64,000 bases of DNA. Origin: Cupriavidus basilensis (lineage in GTDB: Bacteria; Pseudomonadota; Gammaproteobacteria; Burkholderiales; Burkholderiaceae). Positions within the stretch are counted from its first letter, which is position 1. Every line of letters starts with the position of its first letter. Position numbers and translations under genes: made by a program. The stretch spans positions 2,356,001-2,420,000 of the forward strand of contig NZ_CP010536.1 in the NCBI RefSeq assembly GCF_000832305.1, written 5' to 3'. The notes below the pieces were generated by a model. The model had not been told where the DNA came from, ran no database searches, and saw nothing but the letters and a program-made list of their open reading frames with translations. This document shows positions 8,968-18,011 of the stretch, one piece after another.

Positions 8968-10146
8968 TCAGAAGACTTCGAACAGTCCGGCAGCACCCTG
9001 GCCGCCGCCGATGCACATGGTCACCACCACGTACTTCGCGCCACGGCGCTTGCCTTCGATCAGCGCATGGCCGACCAGGCGGGCACCCGACACGCCATAG
9101 GGATGGCCCACCGCGATGGCGCCGCCATTGACGTTCAGGCGGTCCATGGGGATGCCCAGGGTGTCGGCGCAGTACAGCACCTGCACGGCGAAGGCTTCGT
9201 TCAGCTCCCACAGGCCGATGTCGGCCACCGTCAGGCCAGCCTTCTTCAGCAGCTTGGGCACCGCGAACACCGGGCCGATGCCCATTTCGTCAGGCTCGCA
9301 GCCGGCCACGGCAAAGCCGCGGAACGCGCCCAGCGGCTGCAGGCCGCGGGCCTCGGCCACCTTCGAATCCATGACCACGACCGCCGAAGCACCGTCGGAG
9401 AACTGCGATGCATTGCCTGCCGAGACCACGCCGCCGGGCATGGCGGTGCGGATCTTCGACACGGCTTCCAGCGTGGTATCGCCGCGGATGCCTTCGTCGG
9501 CCGAGACCGTGACTTCCTTGGTCATCAGCTGGCCGGTCGCCTTGTCGGCCACGCCGGCGAGCACCGTGATCGGCACGATTTCATCGTTGAACTTGCCGGC
9601 TTCCAGGGCGGCGAAGGCGCGCTGCTGGCTGCGCACGCCGTATTCGTCCTGGCGCTCGCGCGAGATGTTGTAGCGCTTGGCCACGTTCTCGGCGGTTTGC
9701 AGCATGTTCCAGTAGATTTCCGGCTTGTTCTTGGTCAGCCAGTTTTCCTGGATCATGTGGCGGTTCATTTCCTGCTGCACGCAGGAGATGCTCTCCACGC
9801 CGCCGGCCACGAAGATGTCGCCTTCATCGGCGATCACGCGTTGCGCGGCCATGGCGATGGTTTGCAGGCCGGACGAGCAGAAACGGTTCACGGTGGCGCC
9901 GGGCACGGTAACCGGGCAGCCCGCGCGCAGCGCGATCTGGCGCGCGATATTGGCGCCGGTGGCGCCTTCCGGGTTGGCACAGCCCATCAGCACGTCTTCC
10001 ACTTCGCCGGCGTCGATCTTGGCGCGCGCAATGGCGTGCTGGACCGCATGGCCGCCCAGGGTCGCGCCGTGGGTCATGTTGAAAGCACCCTTCCAGCTCT
10101 TGGCCAGGCCGGTACGTGCGGTGGAAACGATGACTGCCTCTTTCAT
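8968..10146 (-). CDS. Acetyl-CoA acyltransferase (thiolase)
   Basis: A 392-residue thiolase. The nucleophilic Cys is at residue 90 in NRFCSSGLQ, the [10 protein letters not shown] motif supplies the catalytic His, and [10 protein letters not shown] near the C-terminus holds the second Cys. It cleaves 3-ketoacyl-CoA with CoA to acetyl-CoA, or runs in reverse. The start at 10146 has a GAGGAG site; the extra 22 residues of the longer frame from 10212 are not thiolase-like. It sits between nicotinamidase and the acyl-CoA dehydrogenase, completing a beta-oxidation set with the FadB-type protein at 11002-13083. FadA-type (long-chain) use is likely from context, but the sequence alone does not exclude short-chain preference. 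Confidence 0.95.
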   Translation of the reverse strand: MKEAVIVSTARTGLAKSWKGAFNMTHGATLGGHAVQHAIARAKIDAGEVEDVLMGCANPEGATGANIARQIALRAGCPVTVPGATVNRFCSSGLQTIAMAAQRVIADEGDIFVAGGVESISCVQQEMNRHMIQENWLTKNKPEIYWNMLQTAENVAKRYNISRERQDEYGVRSQQRAFAALEAGKFNDEIVPITVLAGVADKATGQLMTKEVTVSADEGIRGDTTLEAVSKIRTAMPGGVVSAGNASQFSDGASAVVVMDSKVAEARGLQPLGAFRGFAVAGCEPDEMGIGPVFAVPKLLKKAGLTVADIGLWELNEAFAVQVLYCADTLGIPMDRLNVNGGAIAVGHPYGVSGARLVGHALIEGKRRGAKYVVVTMCIGGGQGAAGLFEVF

Positions 10147-10274
10147 GTCTTGCTCCTCGGTATCTCTGGTATCTGGTGACCTGCGGCGTGCGTTCACGTC
10201 CGGCAGTGTCATGCAATATGTCGTTGGCTGGGTTCAGCCGTGTCAGCTTGGCTTGGCTTGGCGATTCTTCGGGT

Positions 10275-10910
10275 TCAGGACAACAGCGCGGCCGATTGCA
10301 TGCGTCGCACGCCCGCGGCTTCCAGGTCTTGCCGCGCACGCGCCAGTGACCCGTCGAGGTCGATGGCGCGGCAGGCATCCTCGACCACGACGGCCTCGAA
10401 CCCCGCCGCGCGGGCATCCAGCGCGCTCCAGGCAACGCAGTAATCCGTTGCCAGTCCCACGCAAAACACCCGGCGCACGCCGCGCTCGCGCAGATAGCCC
10501 GCGAGCCCCGTCGGGGTGGCGCGGTCGGCCTCCATGAAGGCCGAGTAGCTATCCACCTCGCGATGATGGCCCTTGCGGATCACCATCTGCGCATGCTGCA
10601 CTTCCAGCCCGGCATGCAACGCCGCGCCGTGGGTGCCCTGCACGCAATGCGTGGGCCACAGGACTTGCTGGCCATAGGGCAACGCCACGGTCTGGAACGG
10701 CTGCGTGCCGGCATGGTTGGCGGCAAACGAAACGTGATCGGCGGGATGCCAGTCCTGGGTCAGCACCACTCGTGCAAACGCCGTCGCGAGACGGTTGATC
10801 ACAGGGACGACTTCATCGCCATGCGCCACGGCAAGCGCGCCGCCCGGCATGAAGTCGTTCTGCACGTCGATGACCAGCAGGCAATCTTCGGGGCCGTATT
10901 GCTTGGCCAT
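10275..10910 (-). CDS. pncA: Nicotinamidase / isochorismatase-family hydrolase
   Basis: A 211-residue isochorismatase-fold protein with the full Asp-Lys-Cys triad: Asp15 in VIDVQNDF, Lys113 in VIRKGHH and Cys158 in GLATDYCV. The metal-site pattern DWHPADH (53-59) is that of PncA nicotinamidases, which convert nicotinamide to nicotinic acid for NAD salvage. The start at 10910 has an AGGAG site 8 bases upstream. It is inserted between the FadB-type gene (stop 11002) and the thiolase, with spacings of about 90 and 130 bases, so it probably shares their transcript. Confidence 0.9.
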   Translation of the reverse strand: MAKQYGPEDCLLVIDVQNDFMPGGALAVAHGDEVVPVINRLATAFARVVLTQDWHPADHVSFAANHAGTQPFQTVALPYGQQVLWPTHCVQGTHGAALHAGLEVQHAQMVIRKGHHREVDSYSAFMEADRATPTGLAGYLRERGVRRVFCVGLATDYCVAWSALDARAAGFEAVVVEDACRAIDLDGSLARARQDLEAAGVRRMQSAALLS

Positions 10911-11001
10911 GCCGCTACTCCTCGCTTGGTGACCGGTTTGCGATCCGTGATGAGAACCCCGCGCGGCCTGACTGCGCCGCGCGAAATCGCCTTGGCTGTG
11001 C

Positions 11002-13083
11002 TTAGCCGTTGAAGCCCTTGCCCTCGGCCGCCAGCTTGACCAGCAGCGGGGCTGCTTGCCAGGCTTCGCCGTGGTAGCCCTTGGCATAACGCGCCATCGA
11101 CTGCGCCACATTGAACAGGCCAACCTGGTCCGCGTACAGCATCGGGCCACCGCGGAACAGCGGGAAACCGTAGCCGGTCAGGTAGACCATGTCGATATCC
11201 GAGGCCTTGGAGGCAATGCCTTCCTCCAGGATCTTGGCGCCTTCGTTGACCAGCGCGAACACCAGGCGCTCGACGATTTCCTCATCGGAGATCTTGCGGC
11301 GGGTGATGCCCAGGTCCTTGGAATGCTGCACGATCATGTCGTTGACCTGCTGGTTCGGGTACGGCTTGCGGTCGCCCGCCTTGTAGTCGTACCAGCCCGC
11401 GCCGGTCTTCTGGCCATAGCGGCCCAGTTCGCACAGCAGGTCGGCGGTCTTGGAGTACTGGATTTCCGGCTTGTCGATCGCGCGGCGCTTGCGGATCGCC
11501 CAGCCGATGTCGTTGCCGGCCAGGTCGCCCATGCGGAACGGGCCCATGGCAAAGCCGAACTTCTCGATGGCCTTGTCCACCTGCTCCGGCAGCGCGCCTT
11601 CGTCCAGCAGGTAGCCAGCCTGGCGGCTGTACTGCTCGATCATGCGGTTGCCGATAAAGCCGTCGCACACGCCCGATACCACGGCGGTCTTCTTGATCTT
11701 CTTGGCGAGCTGCATGACGGTTGCCAGCACGTCCTTGCCGGTCTTTTCGCCGCGCACCACTTCCAGCAGCTTCATCACGTTGGCCGGGCTGAAGAAGTGC
11801 ATGCCGACCACGTCTTGCGGACGTTTGGTGAAGGAGGCGATCTTGTTGACGTCCAGCGTGGAGGTGTTCGAAGCCAGGATCGCACCCTGCTTCATCACTT
11901 CATCCAGCTTCTTGAAGACGATTTCCTTGACGCCCATTTCCTCGAACACGGCCTCGATGACCATGTCCGCGTCCTTGATCTCGTCATAGGACAGCGTGGT
12001 GGTCAGCAGGCCCATGCGCTGCTCGACCTTCTCTTGCGTGAGCTTGCCCTTCTTGGCGCTGTTTTCGTAATTCTTGCGGATCGTGGCCACGCCGCGGTCC
12101 AGCGCTTCCTGCTTGGTTTCCAGCATGATCACCGGCACGCCGGCGTTCAGGAAGTTCATGGTGATGCCGCCGCCCATGGTGCCGGCGCCGATCACGGCGA
12201 CCCGCTCGATCTTGCGGGTTGCCGTGCCTTCCGGCACGTCAGGAATCTTGCTGGCGGCGCGTTCGCCAAAGAAGGCGTGGCGCAGCGCGCGCGATTCCGG
12301 CGTCGTGATCAGGTACATGAAGCCTTCGCGCTCGGCCTTCAGGCCAGCTTCGAACGGCTTGAGCGAGGCGGCCACGGCATCCACGCACTTCAGCGGCGCC
12401 GGGAAGTTCTTGGCAACGGCTGCCACGGTATTGCGCGAGAAAGCGATAAAGCCTTCCGCGTTCTCGTGCTTGACCTTCAGGTCGCGCACCTTGGGATACG
12501 GGCCGGGGTTGGCCGCCGCCGTCTTGGCAAAAGCCACGGCCGCGGGCAGCACGTCACCGTCAACGATCTCGTCGAACAGCTTGGTGCCGGCGAATTTCTC
12601 GCTGGGGATGGCGTTGCCCGACACGATCATGTTCAAGGCCGCTTCCAGGCCGATCACACGCGGCAGGCGCTGCGTGCCGCCGGCGCCGGGCAGCAGGCCC
12701 AGCTTTACTTCCGGCAGGGCGATCTGCGCGCCCTTCGAAGCCACACGGTAGTTACAACCCAGCGCCAGTTCCAGGCCACCGCCCATGGCGACGGAATGGA
12801 TCGCCGCCACGACGGGCTTGCTCGAACCTTCCACGACCTTGATCACCGAGTGCAGCGTCGGCTCCTGGGTGGCCTTGGGCGTATTGAATTCACGGATATC
12901 GGCGCCGCCCGAGAAGGCTTTGCCGGCGCCGGTAATGACGATGGCCTTGACGGCCGCATCGTCCAGCGCACGGGTCATGCCTTCGACGATGCCAAGCCGG
13001 GTGCTCAGACCCAGGCCATTGACGGGGGGATTGTCGAGCGTGATGACGGCGACGCCGTCCTGAACCTGATACTGCGCTGTCAT
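11002..13083 (-). CDS. Enoyl-CoA hydratase / 3-hydroxyacyl-CoA dehydrogenase fusion (FadB type)
   Basis: A 693-residue bifunctional protein. The N-terminal third is a crotonase domain (AIHSVAMGGGLELALGCNYR, then PEVKLGLLPGAGGTQRLPR). It is followed by an NAD-binding 3-hydroxyacyl-CoA dehydrogenase domain with GAGTMGGGI near residue 300 and the HFFSPANVM active-site region, and a C-terminal HAD domain. It hydrates 2-enoyl-CoA and oxidises the 3-hydroxyacyl-CoA. The ATG at 13083 follows AAGGAA; 45 extra residues in the longer frame are not domain-like. It is the first gene of the operon and has a promoter with an operator-like site at 13237-13265. Gene symbols fadB/fadJ are not distinguished here. 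Confidence 0.95.
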   Translation of the reverse strand: MTAQYQVQDGVAVITLDNPPVNGLGLSTRLGIVEGMTRALDDAAVKAIVITGAGKAFSGGADIREFNTPKATQEPTLHSVIKVVEGSSKPVVAAIHSVAMGGGLELALGCNYRVASKGAQIALPEVKLGLLPGAGGTQRLPRVIGLEAALNMIVSGNAIPSEKFAGTKLFDEIVDGDVLPAAVAFAKTAAANPGPYPKVRDLKVKHENAEGFIAFSRNTVAAVAKNFPAPLKCVDAVAASLKPFEAGLKAEREGFMYLITTPESRALRHAFFGERAASKIPDVPEGTATRKIERVAVIGAGTMGGGITMNFLNAGVPVIMLETKQEALDRGVATIRKNYENSAKKGKLTQEKVEQRMGLLTTTLSYDEIKDADMVIEAVFEEMGVKEIVFKKLDEVMKQGAILASNTSTLDVNKIASFTKRPQDVVGMHFFSPANVMKLLEVVRGEKTGKDVLATVMQLAKKIKKTAVVSGVCDGFIGNRMIEQYSRQAGYLLDEGALPEQVDKAIEKFGFAMGPFRMGDLAGNDIGWAIRKRRAIDKPEIQYSKTADLLCELGRYGQKTGAGWYDYKAGDRKPYPNQQVNDMIVQHSKDLGITRRKISDEEIVERLVFALVNEGAKILEEGIASKASDIDMVYLTGYGFPLFRGGPMLYADQVGLFNVAQSMARYAKGYHGEAWQAAPLLVKLAAEGKGFNG

Positions 13084-13236
13084 GCTGGTTCCTTTGGTAA
13101 CTAGAACTAGAAGTTGTCTCGGGATTCGAATTCTCGAATTATGTTTTTCCGCGGGGCCCCAAACCACCGCCCGGCCACCGGGGAAGCCCTGTGCTTGCCC
13201 CCGTCGACCGATGCCCACCCTATCGCGAGCGGATCA

Positions 13237-13265
13237 AGCATACACAAAATAGCACGGTCGTTCAA
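13237..13265 (-). promoter_or_regulatory. Sigma-70-like promoter of the beta-oxidation operon
   Basis: Read on the minus strand there is a -35 TTGAAC (13265-13260), a 17-base spacer and a -10 TATGCT (13242-13237). This puts the start of transcription near 13230 with a leader of roughly 150 bases before the FadB-type gene. An inverted-repeat site, GAACGACCGTGC, overlaps the -35 box, the usual place for a repressor. Confidence 0.55.
13252..13263 (-). promoter_or_regulatory. Putative TetR-type operator, copy 1 (FadB-type gene)
   Basis: The minus strand reads GAACGACCGTGC. The same pattern is GAACAACCGTTC before the acyl-CoA ligase (28281-28292) and GAATGACCTTTC between the TetR and acyl-CoA dehydrogenase genes (33342-33353). 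Common form: GAAYRACCKTKC with GAA/TTC-like arms. All three sit in promoter gaps of acyl-CoA genes. The regulator is unknown; the TetR protein at 32652-33299 is one candidate. Confidence 0.4.
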
Positions 13266-13588
13266 TTTCATTTTGGGGCTTCGCTGGCACTCCCATGCGC
13301 CTCGTTCATGGCGGATCTCGCCGGCGTGCATGCAGGCTGCCAAAAGGTTGCCAAAGGCCACCAATACACTAGGGTAAGCCCGGAGTTTCATGGCCCATGC
13401 AGCACATTACCCCACCCCTGAGGATTACCTCTAGTCACAGTAGGCGACTTTCCTGACATAAACCGCCCCAACCCTCGGATTTACCCGCATAACCCGGTAA
13501 ACTCGCGCCCTTTGCCCGCACGGGCGCCCCACAAGGCGTCGCCCGCGCCGAAGCCGCGGCCCCGCCCGCCGAAGTTCCAGTGACCCTG

Positions 13589-15118
13589 ATGTCTTCCCAT
13601 CCCCATCCTCACCAGCACCCCGTCGTCGAGCACGACGACCTGCAGCGCAAGCTCAAGGCCCGCCACCTGACCATGATCGCCATCGGTGGCGCGGTCGGCA
13701 CCGGGCTGTTCGTGGCCTCCGGCGCGTCGATCTCCCAGGCGGGACCCGGTGGCGCACTGCTGATGTACTGCCTGATCGGCCTGATGGTGTACTGCCTGAT
13801 GACCAGCCTGGGCGAGCTCGCCGTGCATATGCCAGTGGCCGGCTCTTTCGTCACCTACAGCGCGCTGTACGTAGAAGAAGGCTTTGGCTTCGCGCTTGGC
13901 TGGAGTTACTGGTTCAGCCTCGCAGTCACGATTGCCGTGGAGCTGGCGGCGGCGCAACTAGTGATGCAGTACTGGTTTCCGCACGTCTCCGGCGTAGTGT
14001 GGAGCGCAGGATTCCTGCTGCTGATGTTTGGCCTCAATGCCTTTTCGGTACGCGGCTTCGGTGAGGCCGAGTACTGGTTCGCGCTGATCAAGGTGGCCAC
14101 GATCCTGATCTTCCTGGCGGCAGGCCTGATGATGATCTTCGGCATCATGCAGGGCGGCCCGCAGTCCGGCTGGCACAACTTCACGCTGGGCGATGCGCCC
14201 TTCGTTGGCGGCATCCCCGCCATGTTCGGCGTGGCCATGATTGCCGGGTTCTCCTTCCAGGGCACGGAAACGGTCGGTGTGGCCGCCGGCGAAGCCGCCG
14301 ACCCGGCACGCACCATTCCGCGCGCCATCCGCCAGACCTTCTGGCGCATCCTGCTGTTCTACGTGCTGGCGATCCTGATCATTGGCGTGCTGATCCCCTA
14401 CACCGATCCCAGCCTGCTGCGCAACGACGTCACCGACATCGGCGTCAGCCCCTTCGCGCTGGTGTTCCGCCACGCTGGCCTGGCCTTCGCCGCCGGCCTG
14501 ATGAATGCCGTAGTGCTGACCGCCCTGCTCTCCGCCGGCACCTCCAGCATGTACGCCTCCACCCGGATCCTTTACGGGCTGGCGGTCAGCGGGCGGGCGC
14601 CGCGCGCGCTGGCGCGGCTCTCGGCCAACGGCGTGCCCTACGTCGCGCTGTTCGCCACCACCGCCGTCGGCGCCCTGTGCTTCCTCAGCTCGCTGTTTGG
14701 CGACAAGGCGGTCTACCTGTGGCTGCTGAACACGTCCGGCATGACTGGCTTTATCGCCTGGCTGGGTATCGCCATTAGCCACTACCGCTTTCGCCGGGGG
14801 CTGGTGCACCAGGGCTACAAGCCGTCCGACCTGGCTTACCGCTCGCCGCTCTACCCGTTTGGCCCCCTCTTTGCCATCGTGCTGTGCGTGGTGATCGTGC
14901 TCGGCCAGAACTACCAGGCCTTCTCCGACGTGCGCGGGCGCTGGCTGGAGATTGTCGGCACCTATATCGGCGTGCCGCTGTTCCTGGTTCTCTGGCTTGG
15001 CTATCGGCTGGTCAAGAAGACGCGGCTGATCGACTATGAAGATATGCCGTTCAACTGCAAGCGGGCAGCGGAGGCAGGACCGGCTGCAGCTTCACTGCCC
15101 AGGCACTCAGCGGGCTAG
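13589..15118 (+). CDS. Amino acid permease, LysP-like (APC/AAT family)
   Basis: A 509-residue membrane protein with about 12 hydrophobic segments. It follows the E. coli LysP pattern closely: the N-terminal IGGAVGTGLFVASG loop of TM1, AAGEAADPARTIPRAIRQTFWRILLFYV, IPYTDPSLLRNDVTDIGVSPFALVFRHAG, and WLLNTSGMTGFIAWLGIAISHYRFRRG. This predicts proton-driven uptake of a basic amino acid, most likely lysine, at the inner membrane. A GTG at 13580 is an alternative start three codons upstream; neither has a strong ribosome site. It is a single-gene unit, convergent with the symporter at 15297. Related AAT carriers take other amino acids, so lysine is likely rather than certain. Confidence 0.88.
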   Translation: MSSHPHPHQHPVVEHDDLQRKLKARHLTMIAIGGAVGTGLFVASGASISQAGPGGALLMYCLIGLMVYCLMTSLGELAVHMPVAGSFVTYSALYVEEGFGFALGWSYWFSLAVTIAVELAAAQLVMQYWFPHVSGVVWSAGFLLLMFGLNAFSVRGFGEAEYWFALIKVATILIFLAAGLMMIFGIMQGGPQSGWHNFTLGDAPFVGGIPAMFGVAMIAGFSFQGTETVGVAAGEAADPARTIPRAIRQTFWRILLFYVLAILIIGVLIPYTDPSLLRNDVTDIGVSPFALVFRHAGLAFAAGLMNAVVLTALLSAGTSSMYASTRILYGLAVSGRAPRALARLSANGVPYVALFATTAVGALCFLSSLFGDKAVYLWLLNTSGMTGFIAWLGIAISHYRFRRGLVHQGYKPSDLAYRSPLYPFGPLFAIVLCVVIVLGQNYQAFSDVRGRWLEIVGTYIGVPLFLVLWLGYRLVKKTRLIDYEDMPFNCKRAAEAGPAAASLPRHSAG

Positions 15119-15296
15119 CCACGCGCGCCGCGTTGGGGGCTGGGATTGCAACGGCGTGCGAATGCCGGCGCCAGGCGGGCCAGCGGCTAGACGCACTAAA
15201 ACCCACCCCTCTCTAGATGTGTCGCTTGATCGCCTTGAGAGGGGGCTTGCAAGAGCATGCCCGGCATTCTCATAAGCAAATTGCTTTTCCGTGCGA

Positions 15297-16622
15297 TCAA
15301 GCCATGCGCGCCGGGGAAGGTATCGCTGGTGCGACCGGTTCGCCGTGACCGGCGGCCACATCGACGCAGAGCGGGTCGAACTCTTCCTCGGTACCCAGCT
15401 CCCCTTCCCATTTGGCAACGACGGCAGTGGCAATGCTATTGCCCAGGACATTGGTCGCCGTGCGGCCCATATCCAGGAACTGATCGATTCCCATCACCAG
15501 CAACAGGCCGGCCTCCGGCAAGCCGAACATCGGCAAGATGGCGGCCACCACCACCAGCGAGCCGCGCGGGACCGCGGCCATGCCCTTGCTGCTGACCATC
15601 AGGATCAGCAGCATGGTGATCTGGTGCCCGAGCGACATATGGATATCGAAGGCCTGCGCGATAAAGACCGCCGCGAACGCCTGATACACCATGGAACCGT
15701 CGAGGTTGAAGGAGTATCCCAGCGGCAGGACAAAGCCGACCAGGCGCTTGTTCACCCCGAAGCGCTGCAGCCGCTCGATCATCTTCGGGTAAGCCGCCTC
15801 GCTGCTGGCGGTGGAAAAGGCAATCATCATGGGTTCGCGGATACCCTTTGCCAGATCGAACATGCGCCCCTTGAGAACCACATATCCCGCGATAAAGAGC
15901 ACGGCCCACAGGGTAAGCAAAGCGAGATAGAACGCGCCAATGAACTTGCCATAGGTCACCAGTACGTCAAGGCCCTGCACGGTGATGGCCGCGGCAAGCG
16001 CCGCAAAGATGCCGGCCGGCGCGAACAACATCACCGCATTCGTGACGCGCAGCATCACGTGCATCAGTTCGTCGACGGACCGCTTCAGGAATTGGCCCGA
16101 GCTGCCGGTCGTCTTGCCCAGCGCAATGCCGAAGAAAAGCGAAAAGATCAGGATCTGCATGATCTCGTTGGTCGCCATGGCCTCGAAGAGGCTCTTCGGG
16201 AAAATATGCGTGACGAACTCTTTCAGGTTGAGCGCGCTGGTCTTGAGATTCGTGCTTGCGCCAGCGTCCGGCAGGACCATGTTCAGGTTGACACCGGGTT
16301 GCGCCAGGTTCACGAACAGCAGTCCGATGCTGAGCGACACGAGTGACGCGAGGATGAACCATGTCAAGGCCTTGGCGCCGATGCGGCCAATCGTCTTGGT
16401 GTCGTCCATGCTCGCGATGCCCGAGACCAGGGTCGCAAACACGAGCGGGGCGATGATCATCTTGATCATGCGCAGGAAAATCTCGGTGATGATCGAGAAA
16501 TTCCCGGCAATCGTCTTGGCAGCTGCCGCGTCTGCCGCCATGCGGTGACAGGCATAGCCGACGATGACACCCAGGACCATGCTTAGCATGATCCTGCGGG
16601 TAAGTCTGTTAGTGGTTTTCAA
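15297..16622 (-). CDS. Dicarboxylate/amino acid:cation symporter (DAACS family)
   Basis: A 441-residue GltP/DctA-family transporter. Seen: the first TM segments, LRMIKMIIAPLVFATLVSGIASM, the serine-rich loop AFSTASSEAAYPKM of re-entrant hairpin 1, PLGYSFNLDGSMVYQ in TM7, and DQFLDMGRTATNVLGNSIATAVVAKWEGEL at the end. It imports C4-dicarboxylates or acidic amino acids with cations. The start is a TTG at 16622, preceded by an AGGAGG ribosome site 7 bases away; no ATG with a comparable site exists. It lies downstream of the hydroxyaspartate-lyase operon, same strand, behind its own promoter that repeats the regulator-gene operator. This makes aspartate or 3-hydroxyaspartate a likely cargo. Confidence 0.9.
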   Translation of the reverse strand: MKTTNRLTRRIMLSMVLGVIVGYACHRMAADAAAAKTIAGNFSIITEIFLRMIKMIIAPLVFATLVSGIASMDDTKTIGRIGAKALTWFILASLVSLSIGLLFVNLAQPGVNLNMVLPDAGASTNLKTSALNLKEFVTHIFPKSLFEAMATNEIMQILIFSLFFGIALGKTTGSSGQFLKRSVDELMHVMLRVTNAVMLFAPAGIFAALAAAITVQGLDVLVTYGKFIGAFYLALLTLWAVLFIAGYVVLKGRMFDLAKGIREPMMIAFSTASSEAAYPKMIERLQRFGVNKRLVGFVLPLGYSFNLDGSMVYQAFAAVFIAQAFDIHMSLGHQITMLLILMVSSKGMAAVPRGSLVVVAAILPMFGLPEAGLLLVMGIDQFLDMGRTATNVLGNSIATAVVAKWEGELGTEEEFDPLCVDVAAGHGEPVAPAIPSPARMA

Positions 16623-17020
16623 AGCTTCGCCTCCTGGCCAGTTTCCAATATCGACGCGCAGTGCATTCCGCCCATGTCGATAAGACAGATTATCCAACAC
16701 TAGACAAAACGTCAACACGATGAAAACCCGGAGTGTTTCGGCAAGCCGAGCGCACAGCGCCGGTGGCAAGCGCATGCCTCCTGGCAACGGCAGCAAAGCG
16801 GAAACAATGGAGGGGATGGCCAGAGCGAGGCCAGGCATGCAATGGCGATACCGGGGGGGATTCCCGGTGAAGGCAAACGCCATCGCGCGCGGCCTGATGG
16901 ACAGGCGCACGCGGATGGCGATCGGCAGGAATGGCGCCCCCGGCATCATGCCGACGGCGCCACGCGGCATGGCCGGGCGGTGCCATGCGCACCGCCCGGC
17001 CCGCGCGCGGAACGGGTCAA
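16623..17020. other. Intergenic region between hydroxyaspartate-lyase and symporter genes
   Basis: About 400 bases on the leader side of the symporter. Apart from the AGGAGG ribosome site next to 16622 and the promoter-operator at 16687-16718, I see no gene, hairpin terminator or repeat in it. The open frames here (for example 16720-17073 plus) lack start signals and protein-like composition. Confidence 0.6.
16690..16718 (-). promoter_or_regulatory. Promoter-operator of the symporter gene, copy A of a 29-bp shared element
   Basis: On the plus strand the blocks are TTATCCAA, then TAGACAA three bases later, then CGTCAACAC two bases later. The same layout occurs at 19624-19652, with 24 of 29 positions identical. 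Read on the minus strand it holds a -35 TTGACG (16715-16710) and, 17 bases on, a -10 TAATCT (16692-16687). The conserved TTGTCTA block falls in the spacer, a normal place for a regulator to bind. The transcript would start near 16680, about 58 bases before the TTG codon. Confidence 0.65.
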
Positions 17021-17983
17021 TCAGCCAGCAAGCAACGCCGCGAACCGGTCGATATCGATGTTCCCGCCGCTGATGAGGACACCCACGCGCTTGCCTTGCA
17101 GTTCGGCCTTCATGGCACGCACAGCGGCAAAGCCGAGGCAGCCGGTGGGTTCCACCACCAGCTTCATGCGCGACGCGAAAAAGCGCATGCAGTCGACCAG
17201 CTCGTCGTCGGTCGCGGTAACGATGTCATCGACATCGCGGCGAATGATCTCGAACGTGTAGTTGCCAAGGTGCTGCGTCTGCGCGCCGTCGGCGATGGTC
17301 TTGGGGGTCTCGATATGCACGATCGAGCCAGTGCGAAACGACTGCTGGCCGTCGTTGCCAGCGGCAGGCTCCACGCCATAGATCTTGCATTGGGGAGACA
17401 GCGCCCGCGCGGACAACGCGGACCCGGAAAGCAGCCCGCCGCCGCCAAGGCAGACGAACAGGGCATCGAGTTCGCCGGTTTCCTCGAACAACTCCTTGGC
17501 CGCGGTACCCTGCCCGGCGATGACATCCGGGTGGTCATACGGCGGGATCAGGGTCAGGCCATGTTCCTCGGCCAGCTTGCGGCCGATGGCCTCGCGATCT
17601 TCCGTATAGCGGTCATAGATGACCACCTTGGCGCCGTAGCCCCGGGTCGCGGCCACCTTGGCGGCCGGCGCATCATGGGGCATCACGATCGTTGCAGGGA
17701 TGCCGAGAATCGACGCCGCCAGCGCAATGCCTTGCGCGTGATTGCCCGACGAGTAAGCTACCACCCCCGCCCGCCTCTGGCGCTCGTCGAACTTCGAGAC
17801 CGCATTGAAGGCGCCACGAAACTTGAAGGCGCCCATGCGCTGCAGGTTCTCGCACTTGAAGAAGAGCTCCGCGCCCACGTCCTTGTCCGCGGTGCGCGAG
17901 CGCATGACGGGGGTGCGGTGCGCGTAGCCCTCAATCCGCGCAGCGGCGGCTGACACATCATCAAAGGTCGGTAGATTCAGCAT
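17021..17983 (-). CDS. threo-3-hydroxyaspartate ammonia-lyase-like PLP enzyme (serine racemase / BhcB type)
   Basis: A 320-residue fold-type II PLP enzyme. Lys54 in GAFKFRGAFN should hold PLP, SSGNHAQGIALAA binds the substrate carboxylate, and CLGGGGLLSG is the phosphate loop. The stretches PYDHPDVIAGQGTAAKELFEE, GNDGQQSFRTG and KTIADGAQTQHLG are those I associate with threo-3-hydroxyaspartate ammonia-lyases (EC 4.3.1.16) and the related beta-hydroxyaspartate dehydratase BhcB, rather than biosynthetic threonine dehydratase; no C-terminal ACT domain is present. It would dehydrate 3-hydroxyaspartate to iminosuccinate, which hydrolyses to oxaloacetate and ammonia. It starts 28 bases after the OCD-family gene. 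Serine racemase or serine/threonine dehydratase activity is the main alternative. Confidence 0.85.
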   Translation of the reverse strand: MLNLPTFDDVSAAAARIEGYAHRTPVMRSRTADKDVGAELFFKCENLQRMGAFKFRGAFNAVSKFDERQRRAGVVAYSSGNHAQGIALAASILGIPATIVMPHDAPAAKVAATRGYGAKVVIYDRYTEDREAIGRKLAEEHGLTLIPPYDHPDVIAGQGTAAKELFEETGELDALFVCLGGGGLLSGSALSARALSPQCKIYGVEPAAGNDGQQSFRTGSIVHIETPKTIADGAQTQHLGNYTFEIIRRDVDDIVTATDDELVDCMRFFASRMKLVVEPTGCLGFAAVRAMKAELQGKRVGVLISGGNIDIDRFAALLAG

Positions 17984-18011
17984 GGTCGTAAGTCTCGTTT
18001 GAGTAAAAAGG

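Larger units (their letters stand above)
13084..13588. other. Intergenic region between the FadB-type gene and the lysP-like permease
   Basis: About 500 bases between divergent genes. It holds the promoter and operator of the beta-oxidation operon near 13237-13265. The half nearer the permease has no clear -35/-10 pair, ribosome site or conserved small frame that I can support. Confidence 0.6.

Noticed and set aside
17021..17983. Biosynthetic threonine dehydratase IlvA
   Set aside because: The protein is short (320 residues), lacks the C-terminal ACT regulatory domain and has the motifs of hydroxyaspartate ammonia-lyases. Its neighbours are not isoleucine genes.
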